A stretch of 64,000 nt of DNA from Terribacillus aidingensis (GCF_900215625.1 NZ_OBEK01000002.1:186001-250000), one strand, 5' to 3'. Shown: positions 48,992 through 57,756, numbered from the stretch's first letter. Notes: generated by a model not told the origin, from the sequence alone. Program-made: numbers and translations.

Positions 48992-49114
48992 GTGCAATCC
49001 GATTCGTTTACTTCTATGTCTTTTTTCATTAATATGGTAATGGTAGCGAGGATTGTCGGATATATATAAGGAAAACAAGCAAAGCTATACATAAAGAAGC
49101 CAGGGAGGTACCAT

Positions 49115-50401
49115 ATGAAAATCGCAGGTGAACAAATCATCACAGGAAAAGGTGCTGCACTGCATCTCATCCAAAGCAAAAAATACAAGACAATCAGCAT
49201 CGCGGTGAAATTACAGGCACCGCTTGAGCGGGAGACAATCACAGCGAGAGCGCTGCTTCCGTATGTACTTCAGCAGGGAACTGCCAATTTGCCAGATGCG
49301 CGGGCGCTTCGGCTTAAACTGGACGACCTGTATGGTGCTGTTCTTTCCATTTCCGGAACAAAAAAAGGGGAAAAACATATCATCACAATTCGTTTGGATG
49401 TGGCGAATGAAAACTTCCTAAGTGACCGAACACCTTTATTTGAAAAAGCGGTTGATTTATTGCGTGAAATTGTATTTGAACCGAAAGTCGAAAATGGTGC
49501 TTTTTCAGATACGATTGTGTCGCGGGAAATTCAGACTTTAAAACAAAAAATAACGGCTCTAAAAGACGATAAGATGAGCTATGCGAATACGCGGCTTATG
49601 GATGAAATGTGCAAAGAAGAACCATACAGCTTGCATGTGCATGGTTATGAGGAAGATTTAAATACACTGAACAGCTCAAAACTGTATGACGTGTATAAAC
49701 ACATTTTGAAACAAGATAAGATGGATATTTATATTTTGGGCGATGTAGAGAAAAGCCAGGCTGAAAAAGCAGTCGCAAGCTTTATGGAACGAGACACAGA
49801 GCCGCATGAAGAGCAGGCGGCCAGTGTAAGCACAGCACCAGAAGCTGAAAAAGAAGTGATCGAAACACAGGATGTCCAGCAGGCGAAACTTCATCTTGGC
49901 TATCGGACCAACATTCGCTACAGTGACCCAGATTATGCAGCATTGCAGGTGTTCAACGGTCTATTCGGCGGTTTCCCAAGCTCGAAACTGTTCCGTAATG
50001 TCCGGGAGAAACATAGTCTTGCTTATTATGCTGCATCTCGTTTTGAAAGTCATAAAGGGTTATTATTCGTGTTCTCCGGAATCGATCCGAAAGATTACAC
50101 AAAAGCCAAAGAAATTATTGATGAGCAAATGACAGCTATGCAGGCGGGTGAATTTGATGACGCAGAAGTAGAAGAAGTAAAAGATCTGATTGTCAGTCAA
50201 ATTCTTGAAACAATTGATAATCCAGTTGGGCTGATGGAGACGCTGTATCAGCAAGTAATAGGCAATAAACAGATGCCAGTAGAAGAAATGCTTGATGCGA
50301 TTCGTCAAGTGACGAAAGACGACGTGCTGCAAGCAGCTGAAAAAGTACAGCTCGATACCGTCTATCTTTTGACGAACAAGGAGGCAGAGAACCATGCATA
50401 A
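49115..50401 (+). CDS. ymfF: YmfF, non-catalytic M16-family subunit
   Basis: This is a 428-residue M16 (insulinase-like) protein. At the place of the HxxEH zinc motif it reads LLPYVLQQGTANLPD (about residues 47-61), so the metal ligands are missing. The C-terminal half keeps the substrate-binding pattern VREKHSLAYYAASRFESHKG. It is followed with an eight-base overlap by ymfH, which has an intact site. A two-subunit peptidase, like mitochondrial processing peptidase or AlbE/AlbF, is the likely arrangement. Strong GGGAGGT site before the ATG. Substrate unknown. Confidence 0.9.
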   Translation: MKIAGEQIITGKGAALHLIQSKKYKTISIAVKLQAPLERETITARALLPYVLQQGTANLPDARALRLKLDDLYGAVLSISGTKKGEKHIITIRLDVANENFLSDRTPLFEKAVDLLREIVFEPKVENGAFSDTIVSREIQTLKQKITALKDDKMSYANTRLMDEMCKEEPYSLHVHGYEEDLNTLNSSKLYDVYKHILKQDKMDIYILGDVEKSQAEKAVASFMERDTEPHEEQAASVSTAPEAEKEVIETQDVQQAKLHLGYRTNIRYSDPDYAALQVFNGLFGGFPSSKLFRNVREKHSLAYYAASRFESHKGLLFVFSGIDPKDYTKAKEIIDEQMTAMQAGEFDDAEVEEVKDLIVSQILETIDNPVGLMETLYQQVIGNKQMPVEEMLDAIRQVTKDDVLQAAEKVQLDTVYLLTNKEAENHA

Positions 50402-51683
50402 AAAGAACTATGAGCAATTGCAGGAAACAGTATATGCAGAAACGCTTCCGAATGGTCTGAAAGTGTTCCTGCAGCCAAAACCAGAGATGTCAAAAACCTA
50501 TGCCATTTTCTCCACAAATTACGGCTCTATTGATCAAACCTTCGTTCCGCTTGACGGTGAAGAAAAAATCACAGTTCCTGAGGGTATCGCCCATTTTCTA
50601 GAGCACAAACTGTTTGAAAAAGAAGATCGTGATGTCTTCCAAGACTTTACGAAACAAGGGGCGTCAGCGAACGCATTCACTTCTTTCACGCAGACAGCTT
50701 ACTTGTTCTCTGCTACTTCTAATATTGATGAGAACGTGAAAACACTGCTTGATTTTGTGCAGGATCCGTATTTCTCAGATAAGTCAGTAGAGAAAGAAAA
50801 AGGTATCATTGCACAGGAAATCCGTATGTACGATGATCAGCCCGATTGGCGTTCCTTCTTTGGAACAATCCAAAGCCTTTTCCAATCGCATCCTGTCCGA
50901 ATTGATATCGCCGGAACGGTGGAGTCTATTCAGGATATTACGAAAGAAGATTTATACACATGCTATAACACTTTCTACCATCCATCGAACATGACGTTAT
51001 TCGTTGCTGGTGATATTGATGCTGAGAAGATGATGGAGCTTATTACGTCAAACCAAGCCGCAAAATCATTTGCGCCTCCAGCTAAGATTGAGCGTTTCTT
51101 CCCAGAAGAACCAGAAACAGTGGCTGAGACGAAAAAGGAAGTACGCATGCCAGTCAGCGTTTCGAAATGTATGGTTGGAATCAAAGAAAAGACAGACTAT
51201 GCTTCACCAGAAGCGTATTTGAAAAAAGAGTTGCTCACGGATATGGTACTGGATTATTATTTCTCGAAGAGCGGCGTTTATTATGAAGAGCTATACAAAC
51301 AAGATTTAATTGATGACAGTTTCGGTTTTGAAACAAGTCTTGAGAAAAACTTTGGCTTTTCTATCATTGGAGGCAATACGAAAGAACCAGATCGATTTGC
51401 CGATACAGTAAAAGATATGCTGCAGCGCATGAAAAATCATAAAGTTTCAGAAGCAGAAATGGACCGGATGAAGAAAAAGACAATCGGTCAGATGCTGCGC
51501 GCAATGAATAGCTTAGAATTTGTTTCTAACCGGTTTATCCAATATCATCTGGCAGGTGTAGATCTGTTTGAGATTGTTCCGGCAATAGAGAAGCTCACAG
51601 CTGATGATGCGAACGAATTCTTGGAAAACTGGTTCAGCCCAGAGCGTCTGTCTGTCTGCCAAATTCTGCCGCAGGAGGCATAA
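50394..51683 (+). CDS. ymfH: YmfH, catalytic M16 zinc peptidase subunit
   Basis: This is a 429-residue M16 peptidase with HFLEH at residues 67-71 and the third zinc ligand Glu142 in EKGIIAQEIRMYDD. SANAFTSFTQTAYLFSATSN follows the active site. The second domain lacks a strong RxxxLAY repeat, consistent with the partner YmfF giving that part. Overlap with ymfF indicates equal expression. Both precede an SDR gene, as in B. subtilis, but no substrate is known. Confidence 0.92.
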   Translation: MHKKNYEQLQETVYAETLPNGLKVFLQPKPEMSKTYAIFSTNYGSIDQTFVPLDGEEKITVPEGIAHFLEHKLFEKEDRDVFQDFTKQGASANAFTSFTQTAYLFSATSNIDENVKTLLDFVQDPYFSDKSVEKEKGIIAQEIRMYDDQPDWRSFFGTIQSLFQSHPVRIDIAGTVESIQDITKEDLYTCYNTFYHPSNMTLFVAGDIDAEKMMELITSNQAAKSFAPPAKIERFFPEEPETVAETKKEVRMPVSVSKCMVGIKEKTDYASPEAYLKKELLTDMVLDYYFSKSGVYYEELYKQDLIDDSFGFETSLEKNFGFSIIGGNTKEPDRFADTVKDMLQRMKNHKVSEAEMDRMKKKTIGQMLRAMNSLEFVSNRFIQYHLAGVDLFEIVPAIEKLTADDANEFLENWFSPERLSVCQILPQEA

Positions 51684-51685
51684 GC

Positions 51686-52399
51686 ATGCGGAGGGTTATC
51701 TTTATAACGGGCGCAAGCGGGGCAATTGGCTCTGCTTGCGCCCGTCAGCTTGCCGGCGAAGGACATCAGCTTTTGCTTCATTACAACCGAAATGCACAGG
51801 CGATTGAAAACTTGCGGCGGGACATACCGGAAAGTATACTCGGCACTGTTCAGGCTGATTTGACGAGAGAAGAAGGCATAAACGAACTCGTTCGTTTTCT
51901 GGCTTTTCCAATTGATCAGCTCGTGTATGCGGGCGGTATGGCGCACTATGGGCTGTTTCAGGATATGACGGCAGAAGCAATGGACGATTTACTTCATGTA
52001 CATGTAAAAGCTCCTTGGCGGCTCTGTCAGCACATGCTGCAGCCGATGCTGGCACAAAAAAAAGGCGGAATTGTCCTTATCTCCTCTATCTGGGGGGAGA
52101 GAGGAGCAAGCTTTGAAGCTGCTTATTCCAGTGTAAAAGCAGCGCAAATCGGCTTCGTAAAAGCACTGGCGAAAGAAACGGGGACAAGCGGTGTGCGCGT
52201 GAATGCAGTGACGCCTGGTGTAATTGACACTGAGATGAACAGCAATCTTACGAAAGAGGAACGAGAGCAGCTGACAGGCGAGATTCCGATGAACCGCTTC
52301 GGAACAGCAGGCGAAGTAGCTGAGGCTGTCAGTTATTTGCTCAGTGACAGTGCTTCTTATATAAATGGTCACGTGCTTCAAGTAAACGGCGGCTGGTAA
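51686..52399 (+). CDS. ymfI: YmfI, short-chain dehydrogenase/reductase
   Basis: This is a 237-residue classical SDR. The coenzyme motif TGASGAIGSA is at residues 8-17; the catalytic Ser lies in VLISSIWGERG and the Tyr-x-x-x-Lys in AAYSSVKAAQIGF; NAVTPGVIDTEM binds coenzyme. Related to 3-oxoacyl-ACP reductases, but the substrate is unknown. It is two bases from ymfH, with GGAGGCATAAGC as ribosome binding site, so it belongs to the same operon. Confidence 0.9.
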   Translation: MRRVIFITGASGAIGSACARQLAGEGHQLLLHYNRNAQAIENLRRDIPESILGTVQADLTREEGINELVRFLAFPIDQLVYAGGMAHYGLFQDMTAEAMDDLLHVHVKAPWRLCQHMLQPMLAQKKGGIVLISSIWGERGASFEAAYSSVKAAQIGFVKALAKETGTSGVRVNAVTPGVIDTEMNSNLTKEEREQLTGEIPMNRFGTAGEVAEAVSYLLSDSASYINGHVLQVNGGW

Positions 52400-52427
52400 A
52401 AATAAGTCTTTTTTTGTGTATAGAGTA

Positions 52428-52469
52428 CCTCCTTCTGTCACAAGCTAAACTGCAAGCTAATGAAGGAGG
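52428..52469 (+). promoter_or_regulatory. Hairpin covering the ymfJ ribosome binding site
   Basis: CCTCCTTC (52428-52435) is exactly complementary to GAAGGAGG (52462-52469), which is the Shine-Dalgarno sequence of ymfJ (ATG at 52478). The 26-base loop contains the direct repeat CAAGCTAA twice (52441-52448 and 52453-52460). This would hide the ribosome binding site when folded. Confidence 0.6.
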
Positions 52470-52477
52470 AATAAACC

Positions 52478-52738
52478 ATGTCAGTTCTTGATAATTTCGA
52501 CTCTTGGAAAGACTTCCTAGGTGATCGCCTGCATCAGGCGCAAGGTAAAGGGATGGAAAATAGCACTGTCTCTGGTATTGCGTATGAAATTGGTGATTAT
52601 CTCGCGACGAAAGTAGATGCAAAGAACACGGAAGAGAAAATTTTACGTGACCTTTGGACAGTTGCTTCCCAGGATGAGAAGCAAGCAATCGCCAACATGA
52701 TGGTAAAGCTTGTCCAAGACAATGGCCACACACGCTAA
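52478..52738 (+). CDS. ymfJ: YmfJ, DUF3243 protein
   Basis: This is an 86-residue soluble helical protein (SVLDNFDSWKDFLGDRLHQA, then AYEIGDYLATKVDAKNTEEK and VASQDEKQAIANMMVKLVQD). DUF3243 proteins are common in Bacillaceae at this locus and have no assigned role. Its very strong ribosome binding site is the right arm of an 8-bp hairpin. A terminator follows directly. Confidence 0.88.
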   Translation: MSVLDNFDSWKDFLGDRLHQAQGKGMENSTVSGIAYEIGDYLATKVDAKNTEEKILRDLWTVASQDEKQAIANMMVKLVQDNGHTR

Positions 52739-52758
52739 TTTAGCGGCCAACTTCATTC

Positions 52759-52790
52759 AAACCTGCTTCTTTTTTAAGAAGCAGGTTTTC
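52759..52790 (+). terminator. Intrinsic terminator after ymfJ
   Basis: AAACCTGCTTCTT (52759-52771) pairs perfectly with AAGAAGCAGGTTT (52776-52788), loop TTTT. The tail is TTTTCTT. Confidence 0.88.
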
Positions 52791-52819
52791 TTATCGCTAT
52801 TTTCCCAGCCTGTTATGGC

Positions 52820-52848
52820 TTTTCTAATTTTTTGTTTTCCTTTATAGT
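52820..52848 (+). promoter_or_regulatory. Weak sigma-A promoter candidate for ymfK
   Basis: TTTTCT (52820-52825), 17 bases, TATAGT (52843-52848). The -10 is good, the -35 is poor. A promoter is expected here since the ymfJ terminator lies just upstream. Confidence 0.35.
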
Positions 52849-52900
52849 AAGGATAGGTTTTGTTAAGTTAAACGCTATTTTCCTGTAAAGGGGCTTTCTT

Positions 52901-53656
52901 ATGGATTCATTGGAATGGTACTTGGAATACGAAATCCAGCTTAACCGGCCGGGGTTACTTGGGGACATCTCTTCCTTGCTGGGGATGCTGCACATCAATA
53001 TTAAAACCATTAACGGTGTGGAGAATCAGCGGCGAGGTATGCTGCTTGCAGCGGAAAAGGAATTGCAGATTATTCGTCTGCACTCTATTTTGCGGACGAT
53101 GGAGCATGTGCATATTACAAAATCTCGCGAGCCAAAGCTTCGGGACCGGCTTGCTGTCCGGCATGGCAGGTACATACATAGAGATGTGGATGACAAAAAA
53201 ACATTCCGTTTCGTTCGCAGTGAAATCGGACTTCTTGTCGATTTTATGGCAGAATTGTTTAAACAGGAAGGCTCTAAGGTAATAGGAATAAGAGGCATGC
53301 CTCGTGTTGGCAAGACAGAATCAATAATAGCGGCTAGTGTCAGCGCGAACAAACGATGGCTGTTCGTCTCCAGTACTTTGTTAAAGCAGACAGCCAGAAA
53401 CCAGCTGCTGCACGACGAATACAATTCGGACAACCTGTTTATCATTGACGGAATTGTCTCCACAAACCGTGCGAGTGAGCGTCATTGGGAATTGGTGCGT
53501 GAGGTAATGCGGCTCCCTGTAGCCAAGGTTATTGAACATCCGGATATTTTCGTTAGAGAAACAGAGTTTACAATAGATGATTTCGATTATATTATTGAAC
53601 TTCGGAATCATGACGACGAACAAATTATTTATGAACCGGAATTTAGACAGGTGTAA
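52901..53656 (+). CDS. ymfK: YmfK, DUF3388 protein with ACT-like and P-loop segments
   Basis: This is a 251-residue protein. The first ~75 residues (LEYEIQLNRPGLLGDISSLL, then GMLHINIKTINGVENQRRGM) look like an ACT ligand-binding fold. The second part has a perfect Walker A, GMPRVGKT (132-139), and a Walker B-like DNLFIIDGIVSTNR (~170-183), suggesting a nucleotide-binding domain. The DUF3388 family is conserved in Bacillaceae between ymfJ and the RodZ-like ymfM; no function is known to me. ACT and P-loop readings are inference from motifs. Confidence 0.85.
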   Translation: MDSLEWYLEYEIQLNRPGLLGDISSLLGMLHINIKTINGVENQRRGMLLAAEKELQIIRLHSILRTMEHVHITKSREPKLRDRLAVRHGRYIHRDVDDKKTFRFVRSEIGLLVDFMAELFKQEGSKVIGIRGMPRVGKTESIIAASVSANKRWLFVSSTLLKQTARNQLLHDEYNSDNLFIIDGIVSTNRASERHWELVREVMRLPVAKVIEHPDIFVRETEFTIDDFDYIIELRNHDDEQIIYEPEFRQV

Positions 53657-53684
53657 GCAACTTTAAAGATGGATGGTGGTAAGA

Positions 53685-54599
53685 ATGGACATTGGTGCAA
53701 AGCTCCGGGAAGCAAGAGAATCCAAAGGAATGACTTTGGAAGATGTACAACAGCGCACCAAAATACAGAAGCGCTACTTAAAGGCAATTGAAGAAAATAA
53801 TCACAGTGTTATGCCAGGTGATTTCTACACACGTGCATTCATTAAAGAATTTGCACAAACAGTAGGAGTTAACCCGGATGAAGTACTACAACAGAAACAG
53901 CAGGAAACAGCAGCTGCTCCTGTGCAAGAAGAGCGTGAGGCTCCTTCTCGTCAAGAGCGCAGCCAGGCTCGGGAAAATGACAGACCTCCGCGCCGTGAAC
54001 GAAAAGGTATTCCGTATTTGTCGTCGATTATTATCGGCCTGCTTGTTATCGCCGCAATTGTCGTTGTCGTATTAATTTACGCTGGCGGATCAAACGATAC
54101 AAATGATAACAATACAGCTTCCGAAACACAGCAGCCGAGCGAAGATCAAGTAGTACAGCCGAATGATGAGCAGACTGCAAAAGAAGAAGCTGATGAATCT
54201 GCGGACACAGAAGAACAAACAGATCAAGCTGAGGAAGAACAGGCACAGAAGGAAGAAGAAGCTGCAGAACCGAAATTGTCTGTTGATGAAGAAGGCACAG
54301 CAAGCAATCCAGTAACAACGTATACATTAGAGAATGCTGGCGAAGACGTCACATTAACACTTGCTGCAGAAGGCGGAGACGCTTGGCTGCAAGTCGGTGA
54401 CGGCAGCAGCGCAGGTAATGTGTATACTGGAACAATTGCAGCAGGCAGTGAGCCTGTCGAACAGGATGTAAGCGATTTGGAGACAGTTTCCGTTAGAACT
54501 GGTTATTCAAAAACGACAAAATTGCAAATCAATGGACAGGAATTGAAATTCCCAATTGATAATGATGTCCAGACAATCGTAGTCAACATTCAAAAATAA
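53685..54599 (+). CDS. rodZ: RodZ-like protein (YmfM)
   Basis: This is a 304-residue membrane protein. The N-terminal HTH domain (GAKLREARESKGMTLEDVQQ, then KRYLKAIEENNHSVMPGDFY) is of the RodZ type that binds MreB. A basic, R/E/P-rich segment precedes one membrane helix (SIIIGLLVIAAIVVVVLIYA, about 108-127). Outside are a long acidic E/D/Q/A linker (~130-205) and a C-terminal DUF4115 beta domain. RodZ ties the cytoskeleton to the elongation machinery. I start at the ATG 53685, after GGTGGTAAGA; an upstream ATG at 53673 lies within the ribosome binding site. Confidence 0.9.
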   Translation: MDIGAKLREARESKGMTLEDVQQRTKIQKRYLKAIEENNHSVMPGDFYTRAFIKEFAQTVGVNPDEVLQQKQQETAAAPVQEEREAPSRQERSQARENDRPPRRERKGIPYLSSIIIGLLVIAAIVVVVLIYAGGSNDTNDNNTASETQQPSEDQVVQPNDEQTAKEEADESADTEEQTDQAEEEQAQKEEEAAEPKLSVDEEGTASNPVTTYTLENAGEDVTLTLAAEGGDAWLQVGDGSSAGNVYTGTIAAGSEPVEQDVSDLETVSVRTGYSKTTKLQINGQELKFPIDNDVQTIVVNIQK

Positions 54600-54604
54600 C
54601 GTTG

Positions 54605-54648
54605 CAAGTTAAACCCTTTACGTTTATGGAAAGGGTTTAACTTGTGTT
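54605..54648 (+). terminator. 15-bp hairpin after rodZ
   Basis: CAAGTTAAACCCTTT (54605-54619) pairs perfectly with AAAGGGTTTAACTTG (54630-54644). The tail (TGTTTAT) has few T, so termination of the pgsA readthrough may be partial. Confidence 0.75.
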
Positions 54649-54674
54649 TATCTTTACATACATTGGAGGCAGTC

Positions 54675-55253
54675 ATGAACATCCCAAATAAAATTACCTT
54701 ATCCCGAATTTTTCTGATTCCTATTTTCATTATTTTACTTGCAGTACCTTTTGATTGGGGAACGTTGGATATCGGCGAAAACAACTTGCCGGTTAATCAT
54801 TTAGCAGGAGCGATTCTTTTCATCATCGCTTCGTGTACCGACTGGGTAGATGGCTATTATGCCCGCAAGTTTAACCTTGTTACGAACTTAGGTAAATTCC
54901 TCGATCCGCTTGCAGATAAGCTGCTTGTTTCAGCTGCGCTCATTTTACTGGTACAATTGGAATTAGCACCGGCTTGGGTTACGATTATCATTATAAGCCG
55001 CGAATTTGCTGTCACAGGACTAAGACTTGTTGCCGCTGGTGAAGGCCTTGTATTGGCAGCAGGGCAGATGGGCAAACAGAAAACAGCGTTGCAGATTGTT
55101 GCCATCAGCGCTTTGCTTTTGCATAACTGGCCGTTTTCTTATCTAGGATTTCCGTTCGCTGCAATCTGTTTGTATCTTGCTCTTATTCTGACGATCGTGT
55201 CCGGAGTCGACTACTTTATGAAGAACTGGCATGTAATGAAGGAGTCGAAATAA
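54675..55253 (+). CDS. pgsA: CDP-diacylglycerol-glycerol-3-phosphate phosphatidyltransferase
   Basis: This is a 192-residue CDP-alcohol phosphotransferase with several membrane helices. The catalytic motif DxxDG..ARxxG...G...D..D is seen as CTDWVDGYYARKFN and TNLGKFLDPLADK. It makes phosphatidylglycerol phosphate from CDP-diacylglycerol, the product of CdsA. The ATG at 54675 follows TTGGAGGCAGTC. cinA begins one base after the stop. Confidence 0.96.
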   Translation: MNIPNKITLSRIFLIPIFIILLAVPFDWGTLDIGENNLPVNHLAGAILFIIASCTDWVDGYYARKFNLVTNLGKFLDPLADKLLVSAALILLVQLELAPAWVTIIIISREFAVTGLRLVAAGEGLVLAAGQMGKQKTALQIVAISALLLHNWPFSYLGFPFAAICLYLALILTIVSGVDYFMKNWHVMKESK

Positions 55254-55254
55254 A

Positions 55255-56511
55255 ATGAAACATATTAATGCAGAAGTAATCGCCGTCGGGACGGAGATTC
55301 TGATTGGTCAAATCAACAATACAAATGCGCAATGGATTTCCAAGCAGCTGGCTGATCATGGTATCAATGTGTTTTACCATCATGTTGTGGGCGATAACCT
55401 AGGCCGTGTTCGAGAATCATTTGAAAAAGCACAGCGCGATGCCGATTTTGTTCTTGTAACTGGCGGACTTGGACCAACAGAGGATGACCTAACAAGAGAA
55501 GCTTTTCAGCTTGTTTCGGGGTTAGAGATGCATGAAGATCAAGAAGCAATGGACGCCATTAAAGATTTCTTTAACAAGCGAGGCCGAACAATGTCACCGA
55601 ATAATCACAAGCAGGCGCGTGTGTTTGAAGGTGCAGCTGTGCTGGAAAATACAGTCGGTATGGCACCAGGTATGCTTGTTGAACACGAAGGTACTGTTTG
55701 GGCTTTCATGCCAGGTGTGCCGCGTGAAATGAAACAAATCATGTCTGATCATGTCCTGCCTTATGCACGTGAAAAATGGCAGCTGCACTCGGTGCTGCAA
55801 TCTCGTTTGCTTCATTTTATCGGTATCGGAGAGTCGCAGCTGGAAACGGATTTGCTTGATCTTATTCAAGTTCAAGAGAATCCGACGATTGCGACATATG
55901 CTTCTGAAGGAGAAGTAGCGGTTCGGCTTACAGCGAGGGCAGATACAAAAAAAGAAGCCGATCGCTTAATTGATGAAGTAGAAAGAGATGTAATGGATCG
56001 AGTCGGCCATTATTTTTATGGCTATGATGAAACGTCGGTTCAGCAGCAAGTATATGATATGCTAAAACAGCGTCAGCTAACATTGGCAAGCGCTGAGAGC
56101 CTTACCGGCGGATTATTTGGTGACGCACTTGTTTCTATCAGCGGTGCGTCAGCGGTATTTCTTGGCAGCATCGTTGCGTATTCGCCGCTTGTGAAACAAA
56201 ATGTGCTCGGTGTGAAGGAAGAAACAATTAAAACAGCAGGTACCGTGAGCGAAGCGTGTGCAGTCGAAATGGCAGAGAACGCAGTCCGTCTTACGAATGC
56301 CGATATTGGGATCAGCTTTACCGGAGCAGCCGGTCCAGATGCCACAGAAGGAAAAGAGCCCGGGACAGTCTTCATCAGCTTGCACGAAAAAGGCAAAGCA
56401 ACCAAAACAACGGAGCTGTCTATTCGAAGCTCGCGGCAAGGTGTACGAGCTATAGCGGTGAAGAAAGGTTTTGAGCTGCTCTTCCATCATTTGAAAGCAA
56501 CAATTTCGTGA
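55255..56511 (+). CDS. cinA: CinA, competence/damage-inducible family protein
   Basis: This is a 418-residue CinA. The N-terminal half is a MoaB/MogA-like COG1058 domain (AVGTEILIGQINNTNAQWIS, LVTGGLGPTEDDLTREAF) and the C-terminal half the CinA/PncC domain (LASAESLTGGLFGD, GISFTGAAGPDATEGKEPGT). CinA homologues process ADP-ribose and deamidate nicotinamide mononucleotide. It precedes recA, as in many Gram-positives; in B. subtilis the two are separated by a terminator and a recA promoter. Confidence 0.95.
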   Translation: MKHINAEVIAVGTEILIGQINNTNAQWISKQLADHGINVFYHHVVGDNLGRVRESFEKAQRDADFVLVTGGLGPTEDDLTREAFQLVSGLEMHEDQEAMDAIKDFFNKRGRTMSPNNHKQARVFEGAAVLENTVGMAPGMLVEHEGTVWAFMPGVPREMKQIMSDHVLPYAREKWQLHSVLQSRLLHFIGIGESQLETDLLDLIQVQENPTIATYASEGEVAVRLTARADTKKEADRLIDEVERDVMDRVGHYFYGYDETSVQQQVYDMLKQRQLTLASAESLTGGLFGDALVSISGASAVFLGSIVAYSPLVKQNVLGVKEETIKTAGTVSEACAVEMAENAVRLTNADIGISFTGAAGPDATEGKEPGTVFISLHEKGKATKTTELSIRSSRQGVRAIAVKKGFELLFHHLKATIS

Positions 56512-56531
56512 AATCTTAATTTGTCAATTAT

Positions 56532-56623
56532 AAAAGCGGATAAATGTTCTTTTTCCCTTAAGCAAAACATTCTTTTCGATGTGTTCGGGCGGAATGAAAA
56601 AAAGGGAACATTTATTCGCTTTT
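56532..56623 (+). repeat. Long nested inverted repeat between cinA and recA
   Basis: AAAAGCGGATAAATGTTC (56532-56549) and GAACATTTATTCGCTTTT (56606-56623) are complementary at 17 of 18 positions; five more pairs (two G-T) extend the arm to 56554 and 56601. Inside are CATTC/GAATG and CGA/TCG pairings. The right arm contains the LexA box. Confidence 0.75.
56605..56618 (-). promoter_or_regulatory. LexA (DinR) box of recA
   Basis: Read on the minus strand the site is CGAATAAATGTTCC, with one mismatch to the Gram-positive consensus CGAACRNRYGTTYC. It lies nine bases before the recA -35. The mirrored left arm (56537-56550) is a weaker copy. Confidence 0.75.
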
Positions 56624-56626
56624 TGC

Positions 56627-56655
56627 TTGTTATATCTCAATAAACAAGTTAAAAT
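56627..56655 (+). promoter_or_regulatory. Sigma-A promoter of recA
   Basis: TTGTTA (56627-56632), 17 bases, TAAAAT (56650-56655), just downstream of the LexA box. Confidence 0.65.
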
Positions 56656-56686
56656 AGATATAGATAATCCAAAGGAGGAAATACAT

Positions 56687-57718
56687 TTGAGTGAACGTAA
56701 ACAAGCCCTTGATATGGCTTTGAGACAAATAGAGAAACAGTTCGGTAAAGGTTCCATTATGAAACTCGGTGAAAGAGCAGAACAGAAGGTCTCTACCGTA
56801 TCCAGCGGCTCCCTTGCTCTCGACATCGCCCTTGGTGTCGGCGGCTATCCGAAAGGCCGTGTTGTTGAAATCTACGGCCCGGAATCCTCTGGTAAAACGA
56901 CTGTTGCACTGCATGCAATTGCAGAAGCACAGCGTAACGGCGGACAAGCGGCTTTCATTGATGCAGAGCATGCGCTTGATCCTGTTTATGCACAAAAACT
57001 AGGTGTTAATATAGATGAACTTTTACTTTCCCAGCCTGATACCGGGGAACAAGCATTAGAAATTGCAGAAGCCCTCGTACGAAGCGGTGCGGTTGATATC
57101 GTTGTTGTCGACTCCGTAGCTGCCCTTGTACCGAAAGCTGAAATTGAAGGGGAGATGGGTGACTCCCACGTCGGTCTTCAAGCACGTCTTATGTCCCAGG
57201 CTTTACGTAAATTGTCTGGTGCAATCAACAAATCAAAAACAACTGCCATCTTTATCAACCAGATTCGTGAGAAAGTCGGTGTTATGTTCGGTAACCCTGA
57301 AACAACACCAGGCGGTCGTGCGCTTAAATTCTATTCTTCTGTTCGCCTCGAAGTACGCCGTGCAGAGACGCTCAAGCAAGGTAATGATATGGTAGGTAAT
57401 AAAACTAGAATTAAAGTTGTGAAAAACAAAGTTGCACCTCCGTTTAAGCAAGCGGAAGTAGACATTATGTACGGAGAAGGAATTTCCCGCGAAGGAGAAC
57501 TTATCGATATTGCCAGTGACCTGGACATCGTTCAAAAAAGCGGAGCTTGGTATTCTTATAACGATGAGCGCCTAGGACAAGGCCGTGAGAATGCAAAACA
57601 ATTCATGAAAGAAAATCCGGAAGTAGCTACGACAATTCAGATGCAAGTACGTGAGCACTATAATCTGGATGCAGATAAGAAACTTCCGGATGAAGAACAA
57701 GAAACACTGGATATGTAA
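56687..57718 (+). CDS. recA: Recombinase RecA
   Basis: This is the 343-residue RecA recombinase. It forms ATP-dependent filaments on single-stranded DNA, exchanges strands and triggers LexA self-cleavage. [15 protein letters not shown], Walker [30 protein letters not shown] and [12 protein letters not shown] are all present. TTG start after AAAGGAGGAAATACA, giving [12 protein letters not shown] as in the family; the longer frame upstream covers the promoter. The acidic tail is short. Confidence 0.98.
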   Translation: MSERKQALDMALRQIEKQFGKGSIMKLGERAEQKVSTVSSGSLALDIALGVGGYPKGRVVEIYGPESSGKTTVALHAIAEAQRNGGQAAFIDAEHALDPVYAQKLGVNIDELLLSQPDTGEQALEIAEALVRSGAVDIVVVDSVAALVPKAEIEGEMGDSHVGLQARLMSQALRKLSGAINKSKTTAIFINQIREKVGVMFGNPETTPGGRALKFYSSVRLEVRRAETLKQGNDMVGNKTRIKVVKNKVAPPFKQAEVDIMYGEGISREGELIDIASDLDIVQKSGAWYSYNDERLGQGRENAKQFMKENPEVATTIQMQVREHYNLDADKKLPDEEQETLDM

Positions 57719-57756
57719 GATAAAAAGCTGACACAATCGTGTTTTAGCTGAAAAAA

